A stretch of DNA of 64,000 nucleotides from Herbaspirillum sp. WKF16 (GCF_028993615.1 NZ_CP118632.1:1488001-1552000), one strand, 5' to 3'; counted from the stretch's first letter, positions 30,447 to 40,860 are shown. Made by a program: numbers and translations. The notes: generated by a model from the sequence alone, not told the origin.

Positions 30447-31967
30447 ATGTGTGGCATCGTCGGTATCGTTTCCCATAGTCCCGTCAACCAAATGCTGTAC
30501 GACGCGCTGCTGCTGCTGCAGCACCGCGGCCAGGATGCGGCGGGCATTGCAACCAACCACCATAACGGTTTCTCGATGCACAAGGCCAACGGCCTGGTGC
30601 GCGACGTGTTCCGCACTCGCAACATGCGCTCGCTGCCCGGCAATACCGGCATCGGCCAGGTGCGCTACCCGACCGCCGGCAGCTCCTCCTCCGAGGAAGA
30701 GGCCCAGCCGTTCTACGTCAACGCGCCGTTCGGCATCATCCTGGCGCACAACGGCAACCTGACCAATACCGAACAGCTCAAGATCGAGATGTTCAAGAAC
30801 GACCGCCGCCACCTCAACACCGACTCCGACACCGAAGTGCTGCTGAACGTGCTGGCGCACGAACTGCAGCAGGCCACCACCGGCTACTCGCTGGATCCGG
30901 CCACGCTGTTCAAGGCGGTGGCCATGGTGCACAAGCGCGTGCGCGGCTCCTACGCCGTGGTGGCGCAGATCGCCGGCTACGGCCTCCTGGGCTTCCGCGA
31001 TCCGTACGGCATCCGTCCGATGTGCCTGGGCTTCAATGAGAGCGACAAGGGCATCGAATACATGCTGGCCAGCGAATCGGTGGCCCTGGAAGGCATGGGC
31101 TTCCGCTTCCTGCGCGACGTCAATCCGGGCGAGGCGATCTTCATCGACACCGACGGCAAGCTGTACAACCAGCAATGCGCCGAGAATCCGACGCTGAACC
31201 CCTGCGCCTTTGAGTACGTCTACCTGGCCCGTCCGGACTCGGTCATCGACGGCGCCTCGGTCTACGGCACCCGCCTGAAGATGGGCGAGTTCCTGGCCGA
31301 CAAGATCCGCAGCGAATTCAAGCACGGCGAGATCGACGTGGTCATGCCGATCCCCGATTCCTCGCGTCCGGCCGCCATGGAGCTGGCCCTGAAGCTGGGC
31401 ATCGAATACCGCGAAGGCTTCATCAAGAACCGCTACATCGGCCGCACCTTCATCATGCCGGGCCAGGCGCTGCGCCGCAAATCGGTGCGCCAGAAGCTCA
31501 ACGCCATCGGCAGCGAATTCAAGGGCAAGAACGTGCTGCTGGTGGATGACTCCATCGTGCGCGGCACCACCAGCCGCGAGATCGTGCAGATGGCGCGCGA
31601 GTCGGGCGCCAAGAACGTGATCTTCGCCTCGGCCGCGCCGCCGGTGAAGTTCCCCAACGTCTACGGCATCGACATGCCGACCCGCGACGAGCTGATCGCC
31701 TACGGCCGCTCCTATGAGGAAATCTGCCGCGAGATCACCGCCGACGCCCTGGTCTACCAGGACGTGGACGCGATGAAGCGCGCGATCTCCGAGATGAATC
31801 CGGCGCTCAAGAGCTTCGAGGCGTCGTGCTTCGACGGCAACTACATCACCGGTGACATCACCCAGGAATACCTGGACCGCATCGAGTTCGCCCGCAAGAA
31901 CCCGAAGCCCTCGGTGGAAGATCCGGTGCGTTCGCAGCTGAACCTGAACCTGGCGCGCGTGGACTGA
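30447..31967 (+). CDS. purF: Amidophosphoribosyltransferase
   Basis: 506 residues. The N-terminal nucleophile is Cys2 (MCGIVGIV), with QHRGQDAAGI in the glutaminase domain and the PRPP loop VLLVDDSIVRGTTSRE near residues 360-380. It makes phosphoribosylamine from PRPP and glutamine, the first step of purine synthesis. No propeptide is present. It follows cvpA and ends with a terminator. The leader carries the hexanucleotide repeat described separately. Confidence 0.97.
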   Translation: MCGIVGIVSHSPVNQMLYDALLLLQHRGQDAAGIATNHHNGFSMHKANGLVRDVFRTRNMRSLPGNTGIGQVRYPTAGSSSSEEEAQPFYVNAPFGIILAHNGNLTNTEQLKIEMFKNDRRHLNTDSDTEVLLNVLAHELQQATTGYSLDPATLFKAVAMVHKRVRGSYAVVAQIAGYGLLGFRDPYGIRPMCLGFNESDKGIEYMLASESVALEGMGFRFLRDVNPGEAIFIDTDGKLYNQQCAENPTLNPCAFEYVYLARPDSVIDGASVYGTRLKMGEFLADKIRSEFKHGEIDVVMPIPDSSRPAAMELALKLGIEYREGFIKNRYIGRTFIMPGQALRRKSVRQKLNAIGSEFKGKNVLLVDDSIVRGTTSREIVQMARESGAKNVIFASAAPPVKFPNVYGIDMPTRDELIAYGRSYEEICREITADALVYQDVDAMKRAISEMNPALKSFEASCFDGNYITGDITQEYLDRIEFARKNPKPSVEDPVRSQLNLNLARVD

Positions 31968-31995
31968 TTGCGGTCCTGCGCCGGGCGCTGGAAGG

Positions 31996-32031
31996 ACGCC
32001 GGTTGCCGCTCACGCGGCGCCGGCGTTTTTC
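31996..32031 (+). terminator. Intrinsic terminator after purF
   Basis: Stems ACGCCGG / CCGGCGT and GCCGC / GCGGC with a small loop are followed by TTTTTC. Confidence 0.85.
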
Positions 32032-32094
32032 ATTGGGGCGGCCGATGCCAAACTGGCTTATCATTTTCCCTTTCGACGTATTCCCGACCTTGCG

Positions 32095-33336
32095 ATGAAC
32101 GATAAAAAGACCTACGGCTTCACCACCACCATCCTGCACAGCGACCGCCAGAAAGAGATCGAGCACGGCTCGCTGCACAAGCCCGTCCACACCTCGGTGA
32201 CCTACGGCTACAAGGACGCGCGCCAGCTGGCCGAGGTGTTCCAGGGCAAGCAGCCCGGCTACCGCTACGGCCGCCAGGGCAATCCGACGGTGTCGGCGCT
32301 GGAAGACAAGATCACCAAGATGGAAGGCGGCAAGTCCACCATCTGCTTCGCCACCGGCATGGCCGCCATCGGCGCCATCGTCCAGGGCCTGCTGCGCGAG
32401 GGCGACCATGTGGTGTCCTCGGCTTTCCTGTTCGGCAATACCAATAGCCTCTGGATGACGGTGGGCGCGCAGGGCGCGAAGGTGTCGATGGTGGACGCCA
32501 CCGATGTGAAGAACGTCGAGGCCGCAATCACGCCGCAAACACGCCTGGTGTTCGTCGAGACCATCGCCAACCCGCGCACCCAGGTGGCCGACTTGAAGCG
32601 TATCGGCGAGCTGTGCCGCGAGCGCGGCATCCTCTACGTGGTCGACAACACCATGACGTCGCCCTACCTGTTCCGGCCCAAGTCGGTGGGCGCCGGTTTG
32701 GTGGTCAATTCGCTGACCAAGTCCATCGGCGGCCACGGCATCGCGCTGGGCGGCGCGCTGACCGATACCGGCGAATACGACTGGACCCGTCACCCGCACA
32801 TCGCCGAGAACTACAAGAAGAACCCGGCGCCGCAATGGGGCATGGCGCAGATCCGCGCCAAGGCGCTGCGCGACTTCGGCGCATCGCTGGGACCGGAAGC
32901 CGCGCATCACATCGCCGTCGGCGCCGAGACCCTGGCCCTGCGCCAGGAGCGCGAATGCAAGAACGCGCTGGCGCTGGCGCAGATGATGGAAGCCGACGAG
33001 CGCTTCGCCGCCGTCTACTATCCCGGCCTGCCTTCGCATCCGCAGCACGCGCTGTCCAAGGAGCTGTTCCGCTCCTTTGGCAGCCTGCTGTCGTTCGAGC
33101 TCAAGGACGGCATCGACTGCTTCGACTACCTCAACCGGCTGCGCCTGGCGATCCCGACCAGCAACCTGGGCGACACCCGCACGCTGGTGATCCCGGTGGC
33201 GCACACCATCTTCTACGAGATGGGCGCCGAGCGCCGCGCCAGCATGGGCATCGCCGAATCGCTGGTGCGCGTGTCGGTCGGCCTGGAAGATACGGACGAC
33301 CTGGTGGAGGATTTCCGCCAGGCGCTGGATGCCTGA
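32095..33336 (+). CDS. Cystathionine gamma-synthase family PLP enzyme (MetZ-like)
   Basis: 413 residues. A Cys/Met metabolism type I-fold PLP enzyme: YRYGRQGNPT (PLP phosphate), FATGMAAI, and the PLP lysine in NSLTKSIGGHG (near residue 209). The family includes O-succinylhomoserine sulfhydrylase and cystathionine synthases or lyases. In relatives metZ sits after purF, which supports a role in sulfur incorporation into homoserine. However, this sequence has features of a separate branch (for example HPHIAENYKKNPAPQWG), so the exact reaction is open. There is no visible ribosome-binding site at the ATG. A bidirectional terminator follows. Confidence 0.82.
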   Translation: MNDKKTYGFTTTILHSDRQKEIEHGSLHKPVHTSVTYGYKDARQLAEVFQGKQPGYRYGRQGNPTVSALEDKITKMEGGKSTICFATGMAAIGAIVQGLLREGDHVVSSAFLFGNTNSLWMTVGAQGAKVSMVDATDVKNVEAAITPQTRLVFVETIANPRTQVADLKRIGELCRERGILYVVDNTMTSPYLFRPKSVGAGLVVNSLTKSIGGHGIALGGALTDTGEYDWTRHPHIAENYKKNPAPQWGMAQIRAKALRDFGASLGPEAAHHIAVGAETLALRQERECKNALALAQMMEADERFAAVYYPGLPSHPQHALSKELFRSFGSLLSFELKDGIDCFDYLNRLRLAIPTSNLGDTRTLVIPVAHTIFYEMGAERRASMGIAESLVRVSVGLEDTDDLVEDFRQALDA

Positions 33337-33357
33337 ACCTGAACGCGGCCGCGAATG

Positions 33358-33395
33358 AAAAAAGCCTGCGCGCTCAATGAGCCGCAGGCTTTTTT
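33358..33395. terminator. Bidirectional terminator between metZ-like and LOG genes
   Basis: AAAAAAGCCTGC and GCAGGCTTTTTT arms around a 14-base loop. A-runs and T-runs on both sides serve the two converging genes. Confidence 0.92.
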
Positions 33396-33431
33396 ATTTG
33401 CGCCATCCCGGGCAACGCCGGGAGGGCGGGA

Positions 33432-34028
<597 letters not shown>

Positions 34029-34209
34029 GTTTCCTCTGCAATATCCGTCGTTACAATGGCATGGCTGAGCTGTGCTTGCCTGGACATAAACACCTGCTCA
34101 AGCCCTTCGTGTGTTATACCATGATAGTGCGGTGCAGCATAAACTTGCGTGGTGACATGCGAGTGACAGGAGGCAGGTATCCGCCCGCCGCCAGCGTCGA
34201 AAGGACATC

Positions 34210-35226
34210 ATGCCGAACAAGATCGTCAGTCTGGCCCTGCAGGGCGGAGGCTCGCACGGCGCCTTCACCTGGGGCGTGCTGGATCGCCTCCTGGAGGACG
34301 GCCGCCTGGAATTCGAAGGCATCAGCGGCGCTTCCGCCGGCGCCATGAATGCCGTGGTGATGGCGCAGGGCTACCTGCAGGAGGGGCGCGAAGGCGCGCG
34401 CGCCGCGCTGGAACGATTCTGGAACAGCCTGTCCACGCGCGAACCGTTCGACTTCATCCAGCCCGACTACGCCGCGGCCATGCCCAATCCCACACCCATG
34501 CCCGGCATGCAGGCGCTGCTGGCGATGACGCGCTTCTTCTCGCCGGCGCAGCTCAATCCGCTGGACATCAATCCCCTGCGCGACATCCTGGCCGAGCAGG
34601 TCGACTTCGAGCGCCTGCGCGAGCAGCGCGGGATCAAGCTGTTCATCGCCGCCACCCAGGTCAGCACCGGCACGCTGAAGATCTTCCGCAACCGCGAGCT
34701 GTCGCTGGAGGCCTTGCTGGCCTCGGCCTGCCTGCCGTCGCTGCACCGGCCCATCGAGATCGACGGCGAGGCCTATTGGGACGGCGGCCTGACCGCCAAT
34801 CCGCCGATCTTCCCGCTGCTGCATTCCTGTTCCGCGCGCGACGTCATGGTGGTGCTGCTGCATCCCAGCCGCCGCGCCGGCACGCCTTCCACCAGCCATG
34901 ACATCGGCCAGCGCCTGTCGGAGATCAGTTTCAGCTCGGCCTTCTTCACCGAGCTGTCGGCGCTGGCCCTGGCGCGGCGCGAGGCGGAAAACTCCACGCT
35001 GGCCTTCGGCTCGCTGGAGCGCCGCCTGCGCCAGCTCAACATGCACATGATCGACGCCAGCGAACTGATGGAGCAATTGAGCAACCTCTCCAAGCTCAAC
35101 ACCCAGGGCAGCTTCATCCGCAGCCTGCAGCAGCAGGGCAGGGAGCGCGCCGGCGAGTGGCTGGCGCAGAATTTCGAGCGCGTCGGCCAGTCCTCGACCT
35201 TCGACCTGGGGCGCTTCCTGCAATAG
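34210..35226 (+). CDS. Patatin-like phospholipase (RssA type)
   Basis: 338 residues. Glycine-rich oxyanion loop ALQGGGSHGAFTWGV at the N-terminus, nucleophile Ser in GASAGAMNAV, and catalytic Asp in DGGLTANPP. It therefore carries a complete Ser-Asp dyad for lipid acyl hydrolysis. There is no signal peptide, so it is probably cytosolic or peripheral to the membrane. AAAGGACATC precedes the ATG. The alpha/beta hydrolase follows after 85 bp. Substrate unknown. Confidence 0.86.
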   Translation: MPNKIVSLALQGGGSHGAFTWGVLDRLLEDGRLEFEGISGASAGAMNAVVMAQGYLQEGREGARAALERFWNSLSTREPFDFIQPDYAAAMPNPTPMPGMQALLAMTRFFSPAQLNPLDINPLRDILAEQVDFERLREQRGIKLFIAATQVSTGTLKIFRNRELSLEALLASACLPSLHRPIEIDGEAYWDGGLTANPPIFPLLHSCSARDVMVVLLHPSRRAGTPSTSHDIGQRLSEISFSSAFFTELSALALARREAENSTLAFGSLERRLRQLNMHMIDASELMEQLSNLSKLNTQGSFIRSLQQQGRERAGEWLAQNFERVGQSSTFDLGRFLQ

Positions 35227-35311
35227 CCGCGGCCCCGCCAGCTTCGCGCACGGTCGTTCGAATTTGTCTATACTCTGCAGCTTCACGCACACTGCGACAG
35301 AAAAGACGACC

Positions 35312-36214
35312 ATGAGCCAGCACGGCGCCATCCAGCCATCCCGATCCGAATTCCTGCAGGTGCGCGGCCTGCGCTACCACGTGCGCCAATGGGGCGACCC
35401 CCACGCGCCGGCGCTGTTCATGCTGCACGGCTGGATGGACGTCTCGGCCTCGTTCCAGTTCATGGTGGACGCGCTGCAGGGCCGCTGGCGGGTGATCGCG
35501 CCCGACTGGCGCGGCTTTGGCCTGAGCGAGCGCACCCGGGGCGACTCCTACTGGTTCCCCGATTACCTGGCCGACCTTGACGCCATCGTTGCGCACTATG
35601 CCGGCGACGACGCCATCGACCTGCTCGGCCACAGCATGGGCGGCAACGTCGCCACGCTGTACGCCGGCGTGCGGCCGCAGCGCGTCAAGCGCCTGATCAA
35701 CCTGGAGGGACTGGGCCTGCCGTCGGCCAAGCCGCAGGAGGCGCCGGGCCGTTTCGCCAAGTGGATGGACGAGGTCAGGGGCGGTCCGCTGATGCGCGGC
35801 TACGACTCGCTGGAGGAGGTCGCGGCGCGCCTGCAGAAGAACAATGCCCGCCTGTCCGACCAGCGCGCCGCCTTTCTCGCGCAGCACTGGGCGGCGCAAG
35901 ATGCCTCCGGCTTGTGGCAGGTGCTGGGCGATCCGGCGCACAAGCAGGTCAGCCCGATCCTCTACCGCGTCGACGAAATGACCGCCTGCTGGAGCCAGAT
36001 CGCGGCACCCGTGCTGTGGGTGGAGGCGACCGACAGCGACATCTGGCGCTTCTTCGGCCAGCACACGCTGATGCGCGAGGAGATCGATCGCCGTATCGCC
36101 TTCATCCCCAAGGTCCAGGTCGAGTTCATCGGCGACGCCGGCCACATGCTGCATCACGACCAGCCCGAGCGCCTGGCGCAACTGATCGAGACTTTCCTGG
36201 CGCAGCCGCTCTGA
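35312..36214 (+). CDS. Alpha/beta hydrolase
   Basis: 300 residues. Oxyanion strand FMLHGWMDVSASFQF, nucleophile elbow GHSMGGN (near residue 112), and a C-terminal catalytic His in GDAGHMLHHDQPERLAQLIE. This is a cytosolic serine hydrolase of the epoxide-hydrolase/esterase-like group; substrate unknown. ATG 35312 is chosen over the longer frame because similarity starts at residue 10. The PHP gene follows after 131 bp. Confidence 0.85.
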   Translation: MSQHGAIQPSRSEFLQVRGLRYHVRQWGDPHAPALFMLHGWMDVSASFQFMVDALQGRWRVIAPDWRGFGLSERTRGDSYWFPDYLADLDAIVAHYAGDDAIDLLGHSMGGNVATLYAGVRPQRVKRLINLEGLGLPSAKPQEAPGRFAKWMDEVRGGPLMRGYDSLEEVAARLQKNNARLSDQRAAFLAQHWAAQDASGLWQVLGDPAHKQVSPILYRVDEMTACWSQIAAPVLWVEATDSDIWRFFGQHTLMREEIDRRIAFIPKVQVEFIGDAGHMLHHDQPERLAQLIETFLAQPL

Positions 36215-36345
36215 ACGCCGGCGCGCGCGGCGCAGGGCGACGGCGCGGCCCGATGCGCGGTAGAATGGAGGCGTTTGCAACCTTCATGCAGGTTGTGATC
36301 GGCGGCAGCCACAAGCGACCGGCCCGAGTCACCGCGCATCATCCT

Positions 36346-37188
36346 ATGTCCCAGCTCAAATTCGACCTGCACTGCCACTCCAACGTCTCCGACGGCCTGT
36401 TGCCGCCCGAGGAAGTGGCGGCGCGCGCGCACGCCAACGGCGTAGACGTGTGGGCGCTGACCGACCACGACGAAGTGGGCGGCGTGGCGCGCGCGCGTGA
36501 AGCGGCGCGGGCGCTGGGCATGAAGCACGTCGGCGGGGTGGAGATCTCGGTGACCTGGTGCGGCCAGACCGTGCACATCGTCGGCTTGCGCGTGGATGAA
36601 ACCAATCCGGCCCTGGTCGCCGGCCTGGCCGCCACCCGCAACGGCCGCGAGCGCCGCGCTCGCGAGATTTCCGGCGAGCTGGAGAAGGTCGGCATCTGCG
36701 GCGCCTACGAGGGTGCGCTCAAGCACGTGGGCAACCCGGACCTGATCTCGCGTACCCACTTCGCGCGCCACATGGTCGAATGCGGCCAGTGCGGCGACAC
36801 CAAGGAAGTTTTCGCCAACTACCTCACCGAAGGCAAGCCGGGCTACGTCCCGCACCGCTGGGCGACGCTGGCCGAGTCGGTGGACTGGATCCTCGGCGCC
36901 GGCGGCGTGGCGGTGATCGCCCATCCGGGCCGCTACAAATACACGCAGACGCAGTTCGGCGCGCTGTTCGACGAATTCAAGCAACTGGGCGGCGCCGCTA
37001 TCGAGGTCAATACCGGCAGCCACACGCCCGAGCAGTACGAGGAGTACGCGCAGGTGGCGCGCAGCTACGGCTTCCTGGCCTCCATGGGCTCGGACTTCCA
37101 CGGTCCCGGCGAGTCGCGCATCGACCTGGGCGGCCTGCCGCCGCTGCCGGCCGGGGTCAGGCCGGTGTGGCACGACTGGGATTTCTGA
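36346..37188 (+). CDS. PHP-domain phosphoesterase (RNase AM / YciV type)
   Basis: 280 residues. Metal-binding motifs FDLHCHSNVSDG, TDHDEVGG, IAHPGRY and SDFHGPG are all present. E. coli YciV (RNase AM) is a 3',5'-nucleotide bisphosphatase and 5'-3' exonuclease that trims rRNA 5' ends. The ATG is preceded by about 195 open codons in the same frame, which overlap the hydrolase gene and lack similarity. As in E. coli a yciO-like gene is close by, but here htpX lies between. Confidence 0.86.
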   Translation: MSQLKFDLHCHSNVSDGLLPPEEVAARAHANGVDVWALTDHDEVGGVARAREAARALGMKHVGGVEISVTWCGQTVHIVGLRVDETNPALVAGLAATRNGRERRAREISGELEKVGICGAYEGALKHVGNPDLISRTHFARHMVECGQCGDTKEVFANYLTEGKPGYVPHRWATLAESVDWILGAGGVAVIAHPGRYKYTQTQFGALFDEFKQLGGAAIEVNTGSHTPEQYEEYAQVARSYGFLASMGSDFHGPGESRIDLGGLPPLPAGVRPVWHDWDF

Positions 37189-37269
37189 GGCGCTCCGTAC
37201 GAAGCCCACCCTTGATTTCCAGTCCGGCATTCCTATCTAATACCCACTTTCCCGATAGGAGTTTTCCCC

Positions 37270-38142
37270 ATGAAACGCATCTTGCTGTTTGTCGCCACCA
37301 ACATTGCCGTGCTGGTCGTGATGAGCGTCATCTTGTCGCTGCTGGGCGTAGACCGCTTCCTCACCCGCTCGGGTCTGAACCTGCCCATGCTGCTGGTGTT
37401 CTCGCTGGTGGTCGGCTTCACCGGGTCCATCATCTCCTTGCTGATGAGCAAGAGCATGGCCAAATGGTCCACCGGCGCGCGCGTGATCGACACGCCTGTC
37501 AACGGCACCGAGGCCTGGCTGCTGCAGACGGTCGGCAAGCTGGCCCAGCGCGCCGGCATCGGCATGCCCGAAGTGGCGGTGTACGAGGGCGAACCCAACG
37601 CCTTCGCCACCGGCGCATTCAAGGATTCGGCGCTGGTGGCGGTGTCCACCGGGCTGCTGCAGGGCATGACGCAGGACGAGGTCGAGGCGGTGCTGGGCCA
37701 CGAGGTGGCGCACATCGCCAACGGCGACATGGTCACCATGACCCTGATCCAGGGCGTGGTGAACACCTTTGTGGTGTTCCTCTCGCGCGTGGTCGGCTAC
37801 TTCGTCGACTCGGCGCTGCGCCGTAACAACGACGAAGGCCCCGGCATCGGCTACACCGTGACCGTGCTCGTATGCCAGATCGTGTTCGGCATCGGCGCCT
37901 CGATCATCGTGGCCTGGTTCTCGCGTCACCGCGAGTTCCGCGCCGACGCAGGCGCCGCGCGCCTGTTGGGCACGCCGCAGCCGATGATCAACGCGCTGGC
38001 GCGTCTGGGCGGCTTCTCGCCGGAAGGCCTGCCGCAGTCGATGGCCGCCATGGGCATCAGCGACAAGCCGGGCATCATGGAGCTGTTCTCCACGCACCCG
38101 CCGCTTGAGCAGCGTATCGCGGCCCTGCGCGGCCAGCGGTAA
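37270..38142 (+). CDS. htpX: Membrane zinc protease HtpX
   Basis: 290 residues (E. coli 293). Two N-terminal membrane helices, the zinc site [12 protein letters not shown] near residue 144, two more helices ([22 protein letters not shown]) and the third ligand in [13 protein letters not shown]. HtpX degrades damaged membrane proteins under heat stress together with FtsH. GATAGGAG precedes the ATG. It is placed between the PHP and Sua5-like genes, and a terminator follows. Confidence 0.95.
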   Translation: MKRILLFVATNIAVLVVMSVILSLLGVDRFLTRSGLNLPMLLVFSLVVGFTGSIISLLMSKSMAKWSTGARVIDTPVNGTEAWLLQTVGKLAQRAGIGMPEVAVYEGEPNAFATGAFKDSALVAVSTGLLQGMTQDEVEAVLGHEVAHIANGDMVTMTLIQGVVNTFVVFLSRVVGYFVDSALRRNNDEGPGIGYTVTVLVCQIVFGIGASIIVAWFSRHREFRADAGAARLLGTPQPMINALARLGGFSPEGLPQSMAAMGISDKPGIMELFSTHPPLEQRIAALRGQR

Positions 38143-38162
38143 AATAGCGGGACAGACAGGCA

Positions 38163-38187
38163 ACGGCGGTGGCGACACCGCCGTTTT
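38163..38187 (+). terminator. Intrinsic terminator after htpX
   Basis: A perfect 9-bp stem ACGGCGGTG / CACCGCCGT (loop GCGA) is followed by TTTGCATTTT. Confidence 0.75.
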
Positions 38188-38220
38188 GCATTTTCAGCAC
38201 GCAGATTTGGAAACGATGCC

Positions 38221-38856
38221 ATGAGCCAGTTTTTCGAGATCCACCCCGACAATCCGCAGCTGCGACTGATCAAGCAGGCGGCGCAGATCATTCACAAGGG
38301 CGGCCTGGTGGCCTTGCCCACCGACTCTTGTTATGCGCTGGTTTGCCAGCTGGACAACAAGGATGCGGTCGAGCGCGTGCGTCGCGTCCGCGGCGTGGAC
38401 GACAAGCACCACCTGACGCTGCTGTGCCGCGACCTTTCCGAGATCGCCCAGTACGCCCGCGTCGACAATCGCCAGTACCGGCTGTTGAAGGCGGCCACGC
38501 CGGGCGCTTACACCTTCATCCTGGAAGCCACCAAGGAAGTGCCGCGCCGGCTCTCGCACCCCTCGCGCAAGACCATCGGCCTGCGCGTGCCCGAGAATCG
38601 CATCGCCCACATGCTGCTGGAAGAGCTGGGCGAGCCCCTCATCGGCACCACGCTGATGCTGCCTGGCGACGAGCTGCCGCTGACCAACGCCGACGACATC
38701 CGCGACCAGCTGGAAAAGCAGATCGAGCTGGTGATCGACAGCGGCGCCTGCAGCCTGGAGCCAACCACCGTGATCGACCTGACCGACGACGAGCAGCCGG
38801 TGCTGGTGCGCCAGGGCAGGGGCGACGCCGGCCTGTTCGGCTTGCAGGCGGCCTGA
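38221..38856 (+). CDS. Sua5/YciO/YrdC-family protein
   Basis: 211 residues. The YrdC fold starts at LRLIKQAAQIIHKGGLVALPTDSCYALVCQ; nucleotide and threonine contacts are in LRVPENRIAHMLLEELGEPL. The family makes threonylcarbamoyl-AMP for the t6A37 tRNA modification; the YciO branch is weakly active. The closeness to YciO (start FFEIHPDNPQLRLIKQAAQI) suggests this branch. If so, a second TsaC should exist elsewhere in the genome. Confidence 0.87.
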   Translation: MSQFFEIHPDNPQLRLIKQAAQIIHKGGLVALPTDSCYALVCQLDNKDAVERVRRVRGVDDKHHLTLLCRDLSEIAQYARVDNRQYRLLKAATPGAYTFILEATKEVPRRLSHPSRKTIGLRVPENRIAHMLLEELGEPLIGTTLMLPGDELPLTNADDIRDQLEKQIELVIDSGACSLEPTTVIDLTDDEQPVLVRQGRGDAGLFGLQAA

Positions 38857-38954
38857 GTGCCGCTTGCCTTGCATCCAGCTTCGGCCACGCAGGTGGCTGT
38901 CGAAGTTTTTCGAATTAGCGAGGGTGATGTTGCCCCTCTGATAAAATCCCGCCC

Positions 38955-39617
38955 ATGAACGATCTCATCCAGACCGTCGCGGTCTATGCGCTTCCCGTCC
39001 TGTTCGCCATCACCTTGCACGAGGCCGCGCATGCCTATGCGGCGAAGTTTTTCGGGGACAACACGGCATACTCGATGGGGCGCATGAGCCTCAATCCGCT
39101 CAAGCACATCGATCCCTTCGGCACCATTCTCATTCCGGTGCTGCTGTATTTCGCCACCAGCGGGGCCTTCCTGTTCGGCTACGCCAAGCCGGTGCCGATC
39201 AACTTCGGGCACCTGCGACGTCCCAAGCGCGACATGGCGTGGGTGTCGCTGGCCGGCCCCGGCGCCAATTTCCTGATGGCGCTGCTGTGGACGCTGGTGA
39301 TCTATGCGCTGGCCATCGGCGGCGTGCAGGAAGAGTTCTTCATGCTCATGGCCAAGGCCGGCGTGCTGACCAACCTGGTGATGTTCGCCTTCAACCTGTT
39401 CCCGATCCCGCCGCTGGACGGCGGCCGCGTGCTCACCAGCTTGTTGCCGAACAAGTATGCGTATAAATTTGCGCAGATCGAACCGTATGGCTTCTTCATC
39501 GTGATGGCGCTGGTGCTGCTCAAGGTGATCTACACCTGGTGGATGGCTCCCGTCATGTATGCGGCCAGCCTGCTGTTGCAGCTGATTACCTACCCGATCG
39601 CGCTGCTGTTCCATTGA
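38955..39617 (+). CDS. M50 site-2 protease family protein
   Basis: 220 residues, almost all membrane helices. Zinc ligands HEAAH (near residue 22) and NLFPIPPLDGGRV (near residue 150) are present. This is the short, PDZ-less M50B type, seen next to trpS in many betaproteobacteria. The substrate is unknown; classic family members cut anti-sigma factors within the membrane. A TAAAAT hexamer 14 bases before the ATG may be a -10 element, implying a very short leader. Confidence 0.88.
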   Translation: MNDLIQTVAVYALPVLFAITLHEAAHAYAAKFFGDNTAYSMGRMSLNPLKHIDPFGTILIPVLLYFATSGAFLFGYAKPVPINFGHLRRPKRDMAWVSLAGPGANFLMALLWTLVIYALAIGGVQEEFFMLMAKAGVLTNLVMFAFNLFPIPPLDGGRVLTSLLPNKYAYKFAQIEPYGFFIVMALVLLKVIYTWWMAPVMYAASLLLQLITYPIALLFH

Positions 39618-39660
39618 GCCGCGGCGAGCACCGTCTTCAGAACAATCATCGCCAACCGCC

Positions 39661-40860
39661 ATGTATCCTGACCGCGTCGTCTCCGGCATGCGCCCCACGG
39701 GCGCGCTGCACCTGGGCCACTACCACGGGGCCCTGAAGAACTGGGTCAAGCTGCAGTCCGAACTGCCCTGCCTGTTCTTCGTGGCCGACTGGCACGCGCT
39801 GACCACGCACTACGACGACCCTTCGGTCATCGAGACCAGCACCTGGGAAATGGTGATCGACTGGCTCGCCGCCGGCGTCGATCCGTCGCAGTCCACGCTG
39901 TTCATCCAGTCGCGCGTGCCCGAGCACGCCGAGCTGCACCTGCTGCTGTCGATGGCCACGCCGCTGGGCTGGCTGGAGCGCGTGCCGACCTACAAGGACC
40001 AGCAGGAAAAGCTGTCCGACCGCGACCTGGCGACCTACGGCTTCCTCGGCTACCCGCTGCTGCAGGCGGCCGACGTGCTGATCTACCGCGCCAGCCAGGT
40101 GCCGGTGGGCGAGGACCAGGTGCCGCACATTGAAATCATGCGCGAGATCGCGCGCCGCTTCAATCACCTGTACGGCAAGGAAAAGGGCTTCGAGGAAAAG
40201 GCGCTGGCCGCGGCCAGGAAGCTGGGGAGCAAGCGCGCCAAGCTGTATCTGGAGCTGCGCACCGAATTCCAGGAGAAGGGCGACGACGAGGCGCTGGAGC
40301 AAGCCAAGGCCATGCTGGACGACGCCCAGAACCTGTCGATGATCGACCGCGAGCGCCTGTTCGGCTACCTCGAAGGCAGTCGCAAGCTGATCCTCACCGA
40401 GCCCCAGGCGCTGCTGACCGAAGCCTCGCGCCTGCCCGGGCTGGACGGCGCCAAGATGTCCAAGAGCTACGGCAACGCCATCGCCCTGCGCGAGGACAAG
40501 GAAGCCGTCACCAAAAAGATCAAGACCATGCCGACCGACCCGCAGCGCGTGCGCCGCAGCGACGCCGGCGACCCCGACAAATGCCCGGTATGGCAGTTCC
40601 ACCTGGTGTATTCCGCGCCGGACGTGCGGGAATGGGCGGCCAAGGGCTGCCGCTCGGCCGGCATCGGCTGCCTGCAGTGCAAGCAACCCGTGATCGACGC
40701 CATCTTGCAAGAACAGCAACCGATGCTGGAGCGCGCCCAGCCTTACCTGGACGACCCTTCGCTGGTGCGGGCGATCGTGGCCGACGGCTGCGAGAAGGCG
40801 CGCAAGCTTGCCCAGGACACCATGCGCGACGTGCGCGAGGCGATGGGGCTGGGATATTGA
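39661..40860 (+). CDS. trpS: Tryptophanyl-tRNA synthetase
   Basis: 399 residues. Class I signatures: the HIGH-type TGALHLGHYHG and KMSKS in GAKMSKSYGN (near residue 265). The protein is longer than the typical 330 residues; the extra part includes an insertion before KMSKS and the Cys-containing stretch KGCRSAGIGCLQCKQP, as in other beta-proteobacterial TrpS. It charges tRNA-Trp. It is 43 bp after the M50 gene, and a terminator follows. Confidence 0.95.
   Translation: MYPDRVVSGMRPTGALHLGHYHGALKNWVKLQSELPCLFFVADWHALTTHYDDPSVIETSTWEMVIDWLAAGVDPSQSTLFIQSRVPEHAELHLLLSMATPLGWLERVPTYKDQQEKLSDRDLATYGFLGYPLLQAADVLIYRASQVPVGEDQVPHIEIMREIARRFNHLYGKEKGFEEKALAAARKLGSKRAKLYLELRTEFQEKGDDEALEQAKAMLDDAQNLSMIDRERLFGYLEGSRKLILTEPQALLTEASRLPGLDGAKMSKSYGNAIALREDKEAVTKKIKTMPTDPQRVRRSDAGDPDKCPVWQFHLVYSAPDVREWAAKGCRSAGIGCLQCKQPVIDAILQEQQPMLERAQPYLDDPSLVRAIVADGCEKARKLAQDTMRDVREAMGLGY

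Noticed and set aside
35761..36345. In-frame extension of the PHP gene by about 195 codons
   Set aside because: It lies inside the alpha/beta hydrolase gene in another frame and reads as shadow sequence; similarity begins at ATG 36346.
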